Assembly (NCBI RefSeq): GCF_003628125.1
Contig: NZ_RBZU01000001.1
Location: 62,001 to 126,000, forward strand
Direction of reading: 5' to 3'
DNA length: 64,000 bases
DNA from: Pararobbsia silviterrae
GTDB taxonomy: Bacteria > Pseudomonadota > Gammaproteobacteria > Burkholderiales > Burkholderiaceae
Each line of letters opens with the position of its first letter. Positions within the stretch are counted from its first letter, which is position 1. This document shows positions 18,407-27,809 of the stretch, piece by piece. The translations under genes were made by a program, and so were the position numbers. Below the pieces are notes generated by a model that saw nothing but the letters and a program-made list of their open reading frames with translations, did no database searches and was not told the origin of the DNA.

Positions 18407-18610
18407 ATGACGAGAGCGATTTCCCTGGCCCTGGTGATCGGTGGGGTGTTGCTGCTGTACTTCGGCGGCCAGTCGTTGCATTCGTTCGGCAACGACGTCT
18501 CGCGATTCTTTACGGGCGCGCCGACGGACAAGACGATCTGGCTGCTCGTCGGCGGCGCGGTCGCATTGATCGCCGGACTGATCGGCCTCGCGGCGTCGGC
18601 GCGGCAATAA
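18407..18610 (+). CDS. DUF3185 small membrane protein
   Basis: A 67-residue protein with two hydrophobic segments (about 4-22, SLALVIGGVLLLYFGGQS, and about 43-62, WLLVGGAVALIAGLIGL) joined by a short polar stretch containing FFTGAPTDKTIW. That pattern and length fit the DUF3185 family of Proteobacteria, whose function is unknown. Start ATG 18407 has GGAG at 18396-18399, 7 nt upstream; a TTG at 18404 would add one residue. Confidence 0.8.
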   Translation: MTRAISLALVIGGVLLLYFGGQSLHSFGNDVSRFFTGAPTDKTIWLLVGGAVALIAGLIGLAASARQ

Positions 18611-18659
18611 GCGCCCGACGATTGCACGTCAGACGCGCCCGACTCGCGCACGCGCTTCG

Positions 18660-19448
18660 CTACACGCGGCTCCCGATCGACGCTTCGAGCTCGATCTCGG
18701 GCTTCGACGTCGAACGCGTGCCCGCCACGGGCGGATTGCTTTCGCCGCGATACGTGAAAACGAGCGAGAACTTGATCGCGTCGCTGAGATTCTTTCCCGC
18801 CGAGTGCAAGGTATTGCAGTGAAAAAACACGGCGTCGCCGGGCGCGAGACGCGGTGATTCGGCCGTCCGGATCAGCGCCGCGTTCTCGGCGTGGTCCGCC
18901 CGGAAAAACTTCGCTTCATCGAAGCGCGACGCATCGAACGGCATGCGGTGCGATCCGGGCACGAACCAGAGCGCGCCGTTGTCGATCTCCTCATCGCCGA
19001 GCGCGAGCCAGACCGACACGAGGTCCTCGCGCGTGAACGACCAGTATCGGATATCGCGATGCCATCCCGTCAAGCTCCCGTACAGCGGGTGCTTGGTCAT
19101 CAGGCAGTTGTGATGCGCGCGCGACATGAACACGCGCTCGCCGAAATACTCGCGCATCCATGCCCCCGTCTGCGGCGAGGCGCCCCATTGCGCGAACAGC
19201 GGCTCGCGCGCGTAGGCGTCGAGCAGGCGTCGGACGGTTTCGCCGCCGGCCGCGTCGCGCGATGACGGTGCGCCCGGATACTGGAGGTCCGCTTCGAATT
19301 CGAGGGGGGCGGCGCGCGCCGCGAGATGCGCGCGCGCGGTGGCGTTGAGGTTCGCGAGCGCGTCGTCGGGAATGAAGCCCGGCACCACCACGAACCCTTT
19401 GTCGCGAAGTACTTCGATCTGCTGCTGCGTTGCATGCTGCCCGGCCAT
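18660..19448 (-). CDS. Phytanoyl-CoA dioxygenase (PhyH) family protein
   Basis: A 262-residue Fe(II)/2-oxoglutarate-dependent oxygenase. The iron facial triad is visible as GWHRDIRYWS (H-x-D) and the distal His in FHCNTLHSAGKN; the later Arg in VFTYRGESNPP is placed to bind 2-oxoglutarate. The segment NGALWFVPGSHRMPFD is typical of PhyH proteins. Bacterial members hydroxylate varied small molecules, so the substrate is unknown. It has its own transcription unit. Confidence 0.87.
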   Translation of the reverse strand: MAGQHATQQQIEVLRDKGFVVVPGFIPDDALANLNATARAHLAARAAPLEFEADLQYPGAPSSRDAAGGETVRRLLDAYAREPLFAQWGASPQTGAWMREYFGERVFMSRAHHNCLMTKHPLYGSLTGWHRDIRYWSFTREDLVSVWLALGDEEIDNGALWFVPGSHRMPFDASRFDEAKFFRADHAENAALIRTAESPRLAPGDAVFFHCNTLHSAGKNLSDAIKFSLVFTYRGESNPPVAGTRSTSKPEIELEASIGSRV

Positions 19449-19547
19449 GACCCTCGACTCCCGTTCAAACCCTTCAGTGCGAATGCCGTTGAAGGTAACA
19501 CGAGTCTCTTTGGGAAGGCGGCGCAGCGCGGCGCAATCGGAATCGCC

Positions 19548-21071
19548 CTACACCGGCGCGTGGGAATTCCACACCATCAGCAACACGGCCCCCATCGCGC
19601 CCATCGTTGCATTGAACGCGCGTGTCGCGGCCCCCGCGTCGATGTTCGCGTGCGGCCAACCCAGCGCGGCGCGCGCCCCGGCCGACAGCACGTCGGCCGC
19701 GGGCCGCCAGTGCGGCAGCCGGTGCGCATCGATGAGCGCGGACAGTTCGGCCGCATCACCGAGCGCGCGATCCGGGTTCCCGTGCAATCGGCTCAGCGCG
19801 CCGTCGACGACGAGCGCATGGGCCAGCGCATGGGGATCGGCCACGCGCCGCGCGCGTTCGAGCGCCATCGCACTCGCCGCGACGGCAGCCTCGGCATGGC
19901 CCGCCTGCCAGCGCGCGATCGCGAGCCAGGCGAGCGCCATCGTGCGTGCGTCCGCGCCGAACGTCAGATCGATGACCTGATCGGGTTGCGCGACCAGTAC
20001 CGCTTCAAAGGCCGTGAGCGCTCTGCGCGTGCGTGCGCGGATCAGATGCGCGACGCCGATCGCGAGACGCGCCTGCGCGCGCGGAACGGAAACCAGCGTG
20101 GAAGCCGATGCCGGAGCGAATGCGGGGCTCGGGCTTGGATCTAGACCGACACCCGAGCCGAGATCTGAATCCGGACCCGAACTCGGACCTCGGCTTGAGC
20201 CTGGGCCTCGGTTCCGATTTGCGCTCCGGTTCAAACCGGACGCCGATGCGGGCACCGGCTCCGATCCGGATTCGGCGGCCGGTCCCGGATCGACGTGCTG
20301 TTCGACGAGCGCCAGGGTCGATGCGTGCGGCTCGGCGTCGAGTTCGCGCGCAAGCGCCCCCCTGCATCGTTCGAGCTCATGGAGCGCCTCGTCGCGGCGT
20401 CCGCTGCGCACGAGCAGATCGATCAGCAATTGCCAGCCCGGTTCATGGTGAGGCGCCAGTTCGACGAGCCGCCGCGCATACCGGATCGCCTCGACGATAC
20501 GCCGCATCCGCGCTCGTTCGCGCGCGAGCCGCGTCAGCGCGAAGACAAGACGGCGCGCGTAGGCTTCGCGCTGGCTGTCGAGCCAAATATCGAAATCGGG
20601 CGCGTCGTCAATCCGCAGCCCCTGGAGCAGCGGCCCCCGGTAGAGTTCGATCGCGCGTGCGCAGCGATCGAGCGCCTCGGACGCGCGGTCGGCATCGCCC
20701 GAGAGACCGGGCGCGTCGTCAACCATCGGAATGACCGGATCCGTATCGGTCTCGAAGGCGATCGCGTCGACCCAGACCGTCGAAATCGGCGCGAGACGCA
20801 CGACATACCGGTCGCCTTCGATACAGGCGTCGCCGAGCGCTTCGCGCAACTCGAACACCATGCGCTTGAGCTTGTCGCGCCCTTGCACGGTCGGTTCGTT
20901 GGGCCAGAACAATTCCGCGAGGCTGTCGCGCGTGTGGAATCCGCGTTCGAGCGCGAGGTAGGCAAGCAATCCCCGCGCTCGGTTGTATTTAAGCGTCGCA
21001 ACACCGCCGGCTCGCTCGATGCGAGGCGGTCCGAGCACATACAAAGATACGGTCGGCGCGGTAGAAGACAT
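19548..21071 (-). CDS. BTAD/SARP-type transcriptional regulator
   Basis: A 507-residue protein starting with an OmpR-like winged helix (LYVLGPPRIER, NRARGLLAYLALERGF, SLAELFWPNEP; about 8-100) followed by the bacterial transcriptional activator TPR domain (about 105-260; ALDRCARAIELYRGPLLQG, HEPGWQLLIDLLVRSGRRDEA). A low-complexity Gly/Ser/Pro/Asp linker (about 265-330) precedes further TPR-like helices. No NB-ARC ATPase domain is present, so it is shorter than AfsR-class proteins. Target genes are unknown; neighbours give no firm clue. The C-terminus (MVWNSHAPV) may be shortened relative to homologues. Confidence 0.85.
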   Translation of the reverse strand: MSSTAPTVSLYVLGPPRIERAGGVATLKYNRARGLLAYLALERGFHTRDSLAELFWPNEPTVQGRDKLKRMVFELREALGDACIEGDRYVVRLAPISTVWVDAIAFETDTDPVIPMVDDAPGLSGDADRASEALDRCARAIELYRGPLLQGLRIDDAPDFDIWLDSQREAYARRLVFALTRLARERARMRRIVEAIRYARRLVELAPHHEPGWQLLIDLLVRSGRRDEALHELERCRGALARELDAEPHASTLALVEQHVDPGPAAESGSEPVPASASGLNRSANRNRGPGSSRGPSSGPDSDLGSGVGLDPSPSPAFAPASASTLVSVPRAQARLAIGVAHLIRARTRRALTAFEAVLVAQPDQVIDLTFGADARTMALAWLAIARWQAGHAEAAVAASAMALERARRVADPHALAHALVVDGALSRLHGNPDRALGDAAELSALIDAHRLPHWRPAADVLSAGARAALGWPHANIDAGAATRAFNATMGAMGAVLLMVWNSHAPV

Positions 21072-21507
21072 GGAATCGTCGCGATCGAAACGCGGACGCT
21101 CAAAAATGCCGGAAATGAAAATGCAAATCGGCGAGATGGGATAGCACTATGCAGCAATTACCACGCCACTGCTCACCGGCCCATTCGGAAATATAAATCA
21201 GGAATATCCGATCGGGTGTATTTCAGGATGTCGCGCTAAAAACAAGCGCGCCCACGCCCGCCTGAAGGCGCTCGGGCGAAAAATGTCCTCGCCTCCCGCC
21301 GCGCGCATTCGACGCTTTCGAACGGATATCGCACGCCGTGTCACGCGATTCGCAATCGAATCGCCGGGCAATCGAAGGTGCGATTTACAACGACCGTGAA
21401 TCGGTCGTTTAAGTAACCGATCACATATCGAATTTGGCCAATACGGTACCGTGCGCGCTTTTCAAGCGCGCACTCAAAACGATCGAGCGAAAACCGTCAA
21501 TCGCGGC
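21072..21507. other. 436-bp AT-richer gap with hairpin
   Basis: It lies upstream of the BTAD regulator and downstream of rep. An AT-rich stretch (about 21180-21215, containing aaatataaatca) may be the BTAD promoter region. A perfect 10-bp hairpin gtgcgcgctt / aagcgcgcac with a 3-nt loop (21451-21473) lies 35 bp past the rep stop and is the likely rep terminator, though it lacks a U-tract. No gene seen. Confidence 0.6.
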
Positions 21508-23625
21508 TCACCCGCCGAGCAAGGCCTTCAGATTCGCGAGACGGTCTTTCGGCGTCATCGGCGCCTCGTCGGCCGACGGCGGCGGCGCTTCGTCGAGCAG
21601 CATTTCCTGGATGAAACGCGAGGGCTCGCAGACGATCGTTTCGCGCGCGCGTTTGCGCTTCTTGCAATACGTGAGTTGGAGGCTGCGCTGCGCGCGCGTG
21701 ATCGCGACGTACATGAGCCGCCGTTCCTCCTCGATGCGCGCGTCGTCGATCGGCTCGTCATCGTCGCTGCCGCCGCGATGCGGCATGATCCCTTCCTCGC
21801 AGCCGACGAGAAACACATGCGGATATTCGAGGCCCTTGGACGCATGAACCGTCGACAGACGCACCGCGTCGGGGTCTTCGTCGCGTCCTTCGAGCATCGA
21901 CATCAGCGCGACGGTCTGGATCAGGCCCAGCAGGTTCTTGCCCGTGTCGGCAAGGCCGTCGGACGTATCGAAGCCCGTCGCGGCATCACCGTCGCCGCGC
22001 TCGCCCTCGACGGCCGCATCGACGCCCGCCGCTTCGGGCCGCGTGCCTTTCTTCTTGAGCCAGTCGAGAAATTCGAGCACGTTGGACCACTTGTTCTGCG
22101 CCTGCCGTTCGTCGAACGCGTCATACAGATAGGCTTCGTAGTGAATGCCTTCCATCATGTCGTCGAGCACGGTCGTCGCCGGATCGGTTTCGGCGCGCGC
22201 GGCAAGACGCTGGATGAAGTCGCAGAACGCGCGCATCGGCTCGATCTGCCGGTCGGACAAGCGCGCCTCGAGGCCGCCCATATAGACGGCTTCGAACAGC
22301 GACACCTTGGCCTGGCCCGCAAACGATCCGAGCGCCTCGAGCGTCACATTGCCGATGCCCCGTTTAGGCGTCGTGATCGCGCGAATCAAGGCCGGATCGT
22401 CGTCGTGATTCGCAATGAGCCGCAAATACGCGCAAATATCCTTGATTTCGGCACGGTCGAAAAACGAGGTGCCGCCCGACAGCACGTAGGGAATCCGCTC
22501 GCGGCGCAGCACCTGTTCGAAAATACGCGCCTGGAAATTGCCGCGATAAAGAATCGCATAATCGCGAAACTGAGCGCGGCGCTCGAATTTATGCGCCGAA
22601 AGACGGAAGACAACCGATTCGGCTTCATGCTCCTCGTCATTCGCGGGCGTCACGGTAATCGAATCGCCCATGCCGTGATCGCTCCAGAGCTTTTTCTCGA
22701 ACAGCTTAGGATTCTTTGCGATCACATTATTTGCGGCCGTCAGAATGCGCACCGTCGAGCGGTAATTCTGTTCGAGCTTGATGACGTGAAGCTTCGGAAA
22801 ATCGATCTGCAGTTGCTTGAGATTCTCCAGCGTCGCGCCGCGCCAGCCGTAAATCGCCTGGTCGTCGTCGCCGACGGCGGTAAATGCGGCGCGCGGTCCC
22901 GCGAGCAGTTTGAGCAACGAATACTGGCAGCTATTCGTGTCCTGATACTCGTCGATCAGCAGATAGCGCAGCTTGTTCTGCCAGCGATCGCGGACCGCTT
23001 CGTTCGCCTCGAACAACTCGGCCGGCAGCCGGATCAGGTCGTCGAAATCGACGGCCTGATACGCATGCAGCGTCGCGACGTAGTTCCGGTAGACCATCGC
23101 GGCGACGTGCTCGTCTTCGTTCTGCGCGTTCGCGAGCGCCTGCTCGGGCAGCACGAGCGCGTTCTTCCAGAGCGAGATCGTGTTCTGCACGCGGCGAATC
23201 AGCGGCTTGTCGGTCGTCGCGAGCTGCTCCTGGACCATCGCGAAGCAATCGTCCGAGTCCATGATCGAAAACTGCGGCTTGAGGCCCAGATGCTCGGCTT
23301 CCTTGCGCAGAATCTGCACGCCGAGCGAGTGGAACGTGCAGACCGTCAATTGATTGACGGGCACCTTGCGGCCTTCCTTTCCGGGCGTGGACAGCGTCTG
23401 GCCCTCGAGAAGCTTCGCGACGCGCTCGCGCATTTCGGCCGCCGCCTTGTTCGTGAACGTGACGGCGGCGATGTGGCGGGGCTCGAAGCCCTTGTCGACG
23501 ATCAGATGCGCAATCTTCTGAGTAATCACGCGCGTCTTGCCGCTGCCCGCGCCCGCGAGCACGAGACACGGACCGTCGAGATAGCGCACGCCTTCGTTCT
23601 GGGCGGAATTAAGACCGGCGGACAT
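21508..23625 (-). CDS. rep: ATP-dependent DNA helicase Rep
   Basis: A 705-residue superfamily 1A 3'-5' helicase. In order: Q-motif and Walker A LAGAGSGKTRVITQKIAH (about 24-41), motif Ia AVTFTNKAAAEM, motif II LLIDEYQDTN, motif III AVGDDDQAIYGWRGA, motif IV LEQNYRST, motif V RLSTVHASKGLEYPHVF and motif VI EEERRLMYVAITRAQ. GPCLVLAGAGSGKTRVITQK is closer to Rep than to UvrD. It removes proteins ahead of replication forks. The start at ATG 23625 (MSAGLNSAQ) fits family N-termini; an upstream in-frame start would add 23 residues. Confidence 0.93.
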   Translation of the reverse strand: MSAGLNSAQNEGVRYLDGPCLVLAGAGSGKTRVITQKIAHLIVDKGFEPRHIAAVTFTNKAAAEMRERVAKLLEGQTLSTPGKEGRKVPVNQLTVCTFHSLGVQILRKEAEHLGLKPQFSIMDSDDCFAMVQEQLATTDKPLIRRVQNTISLWKNALVLPEQALANAQNEDEHVAAMVYRNYVATLHAYQAVDFDDLIRLPAELFEANEAVRDRWQNKLRYLLIDEYQDTNSCQYSLLKLLAGPRAAFTAVGDDDQAIYGWRGATLENLKQLQIDFPKLHVIKLEQNYRSTVRILTAANNVIAKNPKLFEKKLWSDHGMGDSITVTPANDEEHEAESVVFRLSAHKFERRAQFRDYAILYRGNFQARIFEQVLRRERIPYVLSGGTSFFDRAEIKDICAYLRLIANHDDDPALIRAITTPKRGIGNVTLEALGSFAGQAKVSLFEAVYMGGLEARLSDRQIEPMRAFCDFIQRLAARAETDPATTVLDDMMEGIHYEAYLYDAFDERQAQNKWSNVLEFLDWLKKKGTRPEAAGVDAAVEGERGDGDAATGFDTSDGLADTGKNLLGLIQTVALMSMLEGRDEDPDAVRLSTVHASKGLEYPHVFLVGCEEGIMPHRGGSDDDEPIDDARIEEERRLMYVAITRAQRSLQLTYCKKRKRARETIVCEPSRFIQEMLLDEAPPPSADEAPMTPKDRLANLKALLGG

Positions 23626-23860
23626 CGATAGTGGGAAAACAACGCAAGGGGCGACGATGTTAACACGGGGCTTCGCGGCCCGATTCGACCCCAAGCGATG
23701 TCAAGGCTTCGTAATGAAGCGGATATTGAAGATGGTCATTTTGACGTTGAACCGATAAGCAGAGGGGTTTCTGCCGCTATTTCGACCGATTGACCGATGG
23801 ACGTGCGTGCAAAAATAGGTGACGCTGCACCGTTGCGTCCTAATTCAATTTTTGATTCCC

Positions 23861-24904
23861 ATGCTGAAAGTCGGTCTCGTCGGATATGGATTTGCCGGCG
23901 CGACGTTCCATGCGCCGCTGATCGAAGGCAGCGGACGTGCGAGCGTCGCGGCGATCGTTACGTCGCAGCCCGAGCGCGCGCGCGCCGATTGGCCGAGCGC
24001 GCGCATGCTCGCGTCGTATGACGATCTGCTCGCGGACCCGGCGATCACCGTGGTCGCGATCGCGACGCCGAACGACACCCACTTCGACCACGCGAAGCGT
24101 GCGCTCGACGCCGGCAAGCATGTCGTCGTCGACAAACCCGTCACGCTGAACGCCGCCGAGGCGCGCGCGTTGGCCGCGCTCGCGGCCCAGCGCGGCTTGT
24201 TGTTCGCGCCGTTTCACAACCGGCGCTGGGACGGCGACTTTCTGACGGTCCGCGCGCTGCTCGCGAGCGGCGTGCTCGGCCGCGTGACCTATTACGAATC
24301 GCACTTCGACCGCTTCCGGCCGGACGTCCGCGCACGCTGGCGCGAAGAGGCGTCGCGCGGCGGCGGCCTGCTCTACGATCTCGGACCGCATCTGATCGAC
24401 CAGGCGCTCGCGTTGTTCGGCGCGCCGCAGACCGTGTCGGCGACGGTGACCGCGCGCCGCGACAACGCGAGCGCCGACGACTTCGTGCATCTCGTGCTCG
24501 GCTACGCCGAGCGCGACGTCGTGCTGCACGCGACGGTGCTGGCCGCCGCGCAGACGCCGCGTTACCTGATCCACGGCACGCGCGGCAGCTATACGAAATA
24601 CGGTCTCGACTCGCAGGAAGACCAACTCCGCGCGGGCCTGCGTCCGGGCGATGCGGGCTGGGGCGCGAACCCGCCCGGACGCCTGCGCACGTCGGACGGC
24701 ACGCTCGAACTCGACGGCGAGTTGACGACGCTCAACGGCGAATACGCGGCGTACTACGCCGCGGTCGCCGACACCATCGAACGTGGCGTGCCGTTCCCGG
24801 TCACGCCGGACCAGGCGGTCGACGTCATGACCGTGATCGAACTCGCGCGAGCGAGTCATGAACAGGGACAGCGATTGCCGTTCGAACGCGCCGCCACACC
24901 ATGA
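23861..24904 (+). CDS. Gfo/Idh/MocA-family NAD(P)-dependent oxidoreductase
   Basis: A 347-residue oxidoreductase with an N-terminal Rossmann fold (VGLVGYGFAGATFHAPLI, about 4-21), the conserved VDKPVTLNAAEA segment (EKP-like motif, catalytic Lys) and a C-terminal alpha/beta domain with GGGLLYDLGPHLIDQALALF, whose His is the usual catalytic acid. Closest in style to E. coli YdgJ, an inositol/sugar dehydrogenase-like protein. ATG 23861 begins directly at the dinucleotide-binding strand. Its stop overlaps the glpD start by 4 bp (24901-24904), so the two are coupled. Confidence 0.88.
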   Translation: MLKVGLVGYGFAGATFHAPLIEGSGRASVAAIVTSQPERARADWPSARMLASYDDLLADPAITVVAIATPNDTHFDHAKRALDAGKHVVVDKPVTLNAAEARALAALAAQRGLLFAPFHNRRWDGDFLTVRALLASGVLGRVTYYESHFDRFRPDVRARWREEASRGGGLLYDLGPHLIDQALALFGAPQTVSATVTARRDNASADDFVHLVLGYAERDVVLHATVLAAAQTPRYLIHGTRGSYTKYGLDSQEDQLRAGLRPGDAGWGANPPGRLRTSDGTLELDGELTTLNGEYAAYYAAVADTIERGVPFPVTPDQAVDVMTVIELARASHEQGQRLPFERAATP

Positions 24905-27741
24905 CGACAGACTTCGACATAGAAATCGACCCCGCGCAGATGCGTGCGGGCGACCCGCGCTCGACGAACTCGCGCAAGGCGCTGCTCACGCGGCTGCGCC
25001 AGTCGCAGTTCTCGGAAGAAAAAGCGCAGCGCGCGCTCGAGAACGACAGCGACGACGACGAGGACGCCGAGCCGCCACGGCCCAGCGTGTCGCCGCGCGG
25101 CGAACCGCCGCGCGACTGGGACGTCATCGTGATCGGCGGCGGCGCGACGGGGCTCGGTGTCGCGGTCGATGCGATGACGCGCGGCTTCCGGACGCTGTTG
25201 CTCGAACAACGCGACTTCGCGAGCGGCACGTCGAGCAAGGCGACCAAGCTCGTGCACGGCGGCGTGCGCTATCTCGCGCAGCGCAATTTCCCGCTCGTCA
25301 AGGAAGCGCTGCATGAGCGCGGCCTGCTGCTCAAGAACGCGCCGCACCTCGCGAAACCGCTCGGCTTCGTGGTGCCGACGTACAAATTCCACGAGAAGCC
25401 GTTTTACCAGCTCGGTCTCAAGGTCTACGACCGTCTGGCCGGCCCGCTCAATATCGCGCGCAGCCGCGCGCTGTCGCGCCAGCAAACGCTCGACGCCGCG
25501 CCGACGCTCAACGCCGAGCATCTGCGCGGCGGCGTGCTCTATTACGACGCGCAGTTCGACGATGCGCGCCTCGCGGTTGCGCTCGCGCGAACCGTCGCCG
25601 ATCACGGCGGCCTCGCGCTCAACTATATGAAGGTCACGGGCCTGCTCAAGTACCAGGACCCGATGTTTCCGCTGTCGACGCACCGCGTGTCGGGCGTCTC
25701 GGTCACCGATACGGAAACCGGCGAATCGTTCGAGGTCACCGCGCACTGCGTGATCAACGCAACGGGCGTCTGGACCGACAGCGTGCGCCGGCTCGACGAC
25801 GCGAACGCCTATTCGACGGTCAAGCCGAGCCAGGGCACGCACCTCGTGCTCTCGCGCGATTTTCTGCCCGGCGACAAGGCGATTCTCGTGCCGCGCACCG
25901 ACGACGGACGCGTCTTGTTCATGGTGCCCTGGCTCGGCCATACGCTTGTCGGCACGACCGATACGCCGCGCGGCGATCTGCCGCTCACCGAACCCTCGGA
26001 CCCGACGCCGCTCGACGACGAGATCGACTTCATCCTGCAGACGGCCGCGCGCTACCTGACGCGCGCGCCGCAACGGGCCGACGTCTTGTCGGCGTGGGCC
26101 GGCCTGCGGCCGCTTGCCGATGCGCGCCCGAGCGAGGGCCCGACGTCGCAGATCTCGCGCGAGCACACGATTTCGGTGTCGAACTCGGGGCTCGTCAGTG
26201 TGACGGGCGGCAAATGGACGACGTACCGGAAGATGGCCGAGGACGTGCTCAACGCGTGCTTCACGGCGCATCTGCTCGAAACGCGTCCGTGCGCGACCGA
26301 ATCGCTGCGGCTGCACGGTGCGCCGCGGCTCGGCGAATTCAGCGACAGCGAGTACGGCACCGATGCGCAGTCGCTGCCGATGATCGAGGGCGCCGACGAA
26401 CGCATCGTGCCGCAGTTCGATCTGACGATCGGACAGGTCCGGTATGCGGCGCGCTGCGAATATGCGCGCACGGTCGAGGACGTGCTCGCGCGCCGGCATC
26501 GCTGCCTGATGCTCAATGCGCGGGCAGCGCTCGCGGCAGCGCCGCGCGTCGCGTTGACGCTCGCGCTCGAACTCGGGCATCCGCCGGTCTGGATCGAGAA
26601 GCAGCTCAAGGAATTTTCGAAGGTCGCGGCGCCGTTCCGCGTGACCTCGCGCGACGGCGCGCCCGAATCGACGCGGCCCGAGTATCAGGCCGCGATCACG
26701 GCCGCGCATCAGGCCGCGGCCCAGCAGGCGCTCAACGAACAAGCCGCCGCGCGCGCCGCGCAGGCGGCCGCGCCCGCGCCGGCGTCGGAACCCGTGTCGG
26801 CTTCGGAACGCGCGGCCCAGCCGGAGGCGACAGCCGCGCCGGCGGCCCCGGTCACGGCATCGGCTCCGGTGTCGGCATCCGCGCCGATCGCGGCACCGGC
26901 TCCGGCGCCCGCGTCCGAATCCGCCGCGGCACCCCATGCGGCTTCGGCATCGGATGTCGCGCCGATGCCTGCGCCAGTGCCCGCGCCGACTTCGGGGCCC
27001 GCGTCAGGCTCTGCTTCGGCGGCATCGCCCGTCTCCGCGGAGACATCGGCTCGCGCATCGACACCGGCACCGGCACCGACTTCGGCAGCCGGATCGGCGA
27101 CTGCGCCGGTATCTGCATCTCCATCTGTGCCTGCACGTGCGCCGGCTTCCGCGCCCGCCGCGACGCCGGTTCGTGCAACGCCGCCCGCTGGAGCACCAGT
27201 CTCGCCGAGTCCGGCCGCTTCGGCTCCGGCCACGACGCCCGCGCGTCCTGCTGCACCAGCACCTGCACCTGCTTCGGCTTCGGCCCCCGCGGCGAAGCCT
27301 GCTCCGGCGGTCACGCCCGCGCGTGCGGCGACACCGGCTCCTGCGACCGCACCTGCGCGTACGCCGGTCTCGTCGGGCGCGCCGACTTCGGCTCCTGCTC
27401 CTGCTCCGACGCCCGCGCGCCCGGCCGCGTCGACCCCCGCGGCTGCACCGGCGCGTGCGCCCGTCTCCCCGGCAGCGCCGACCTCGGCATCCGCCGCAGC
27501 ACCTGCGCGTGCGGCGGCCCCCGCACCGGCCCCCGCGATGACGCCGACGCGTACGCCTGCGCCGACGTCCGCCACGCCTGCGGCTTCGGCACCGGCGCCC
27601 ACCCCTGTGCCGCCGTCCGCGCCGGCACGGCCGACCGCGCCCGCCACCGCGCAAGCATCGGCGCCGGCGGCGTCCGGCGCCCCCGCGACGACCGCCTCGC
27701 GGCCGCCCGAAGCGCCCGCGACAACGGTGCCCGGACGCTGA
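24901..27741 (+). CDS. glpD: Aerobic glycerol-3-phosphate dehydrogenase with long Pro/Ala-rich tail
   Basis: A 946-residue protein whose core (about 72-595) is GlpD, the membrane-associated FAD enzyme that oxidises sn-glycerol 3-phosphate to dihydroxyacetone phosphate and feeds ubiquinone. Core motifs: WDVIVIGGGATGLGVAVDA (FAD), SSKATKLVHGGVRYLAQ, VINATGVWTDSVR and VSVTGGKWTTYRKMAEDV. GlpD is normally near 500-540 residues. Here there is an acidic N-terminal extension of about 70 residues (ENDSDDDEDAEPP) and a C-terminal tail of about 345 residues made almost only of Ala, Pro, Ser, Thr and Val. The tail frame is open to a single TGA and in phase with the core; its function is unknown. Confidence 0.9.
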   Translation: MTTDFDIEIDPAQMRAGDPRSTNSRKALLTRLRQSQFSEEKAQRALENDSDDDEDAEPPRPSVSPRGEPPRDWDVIVIGGGATGLGVAVDAMTRGFRTLLLEQRDFASGTSSKATKLVHGGVRYLAQRNFPLVKEALHERGLLLKNAPHLAKPLGFVVPTYKFHEKPFYQLGLKVYDRLAGPLNIARSRALSRQQTLDAAPTLNAEHLRGGVLYYDAQFDDARLAVALARTVADHGGLALNYMKVTGLLKYQDPMFPLSTHRVSGVSVTDTETGESFEVTAHCVINATGVWTDSVRRLDDANAYSTVKPSQGTHLVLSRDFLPGDKAILVPRTDDGRVLFMVPWLGHTLVGTTDTPRGDLPLTEPSDPTPLDDEIDFILQTAARYLTRAPQRADVLSAWAGLRPLADARPSEGPTSQISREHTISVSNSGLVSVTGGKWTTYRKMAEDVLNACFTAHLLETRPCATESLRLHGAPRLGEFSDSEYGTDAQSLPMIEGADERIVPQFDLTIGQVRYAARCEYARTVEDVLARRHRCLMLNARAALAAAPRVALTLALELGHPPVWIEKQLKEFSKVAAPFRVTSRDGAPESTRPEYQAAITAAHQAAAQQALNEQAAARAAQAAAPAPASEPVSASERAAQPEATAAPAAPVTASAPVSASAPIAAPAPAPASESAAAPHAASASDVAPMPAPVPAPTSGPASGSASAASPVSAETSARASTPAPAPTSAAGSATAPVSASPSVPARAPASAPAATPVRATPPAGAPVSPSPAASAPATTPARPAAPAPAPASASAPAAKPAPAVTPARAATPAPATAPARTPVSSGAPTSAPAPAPTPARPAASTPAAAPARAPVSPAAPTSASAAAPARAAAPAPAPAMTPTRTPAPTSATPAASAPAPTPVPPSAPARPTAPATAQASAPAASGAPATTASRPPEAPATTVPGR

Positions 27742-27809
27742 ACCGAGCGCCCCGCGCGCCCGGCTATTGTCCATTTGACACTGGCCGGGCCGCTGGCATA
27801 CAGTCGCGG

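Noticed and set aside
21241-21300. Hairpin cgcccgcc...ggcg.. near 21266-21290 as a terminator
   Set aside because: The stem is bulged and the homopolymer beside it is on the wrong side for a U-tract in either direction.
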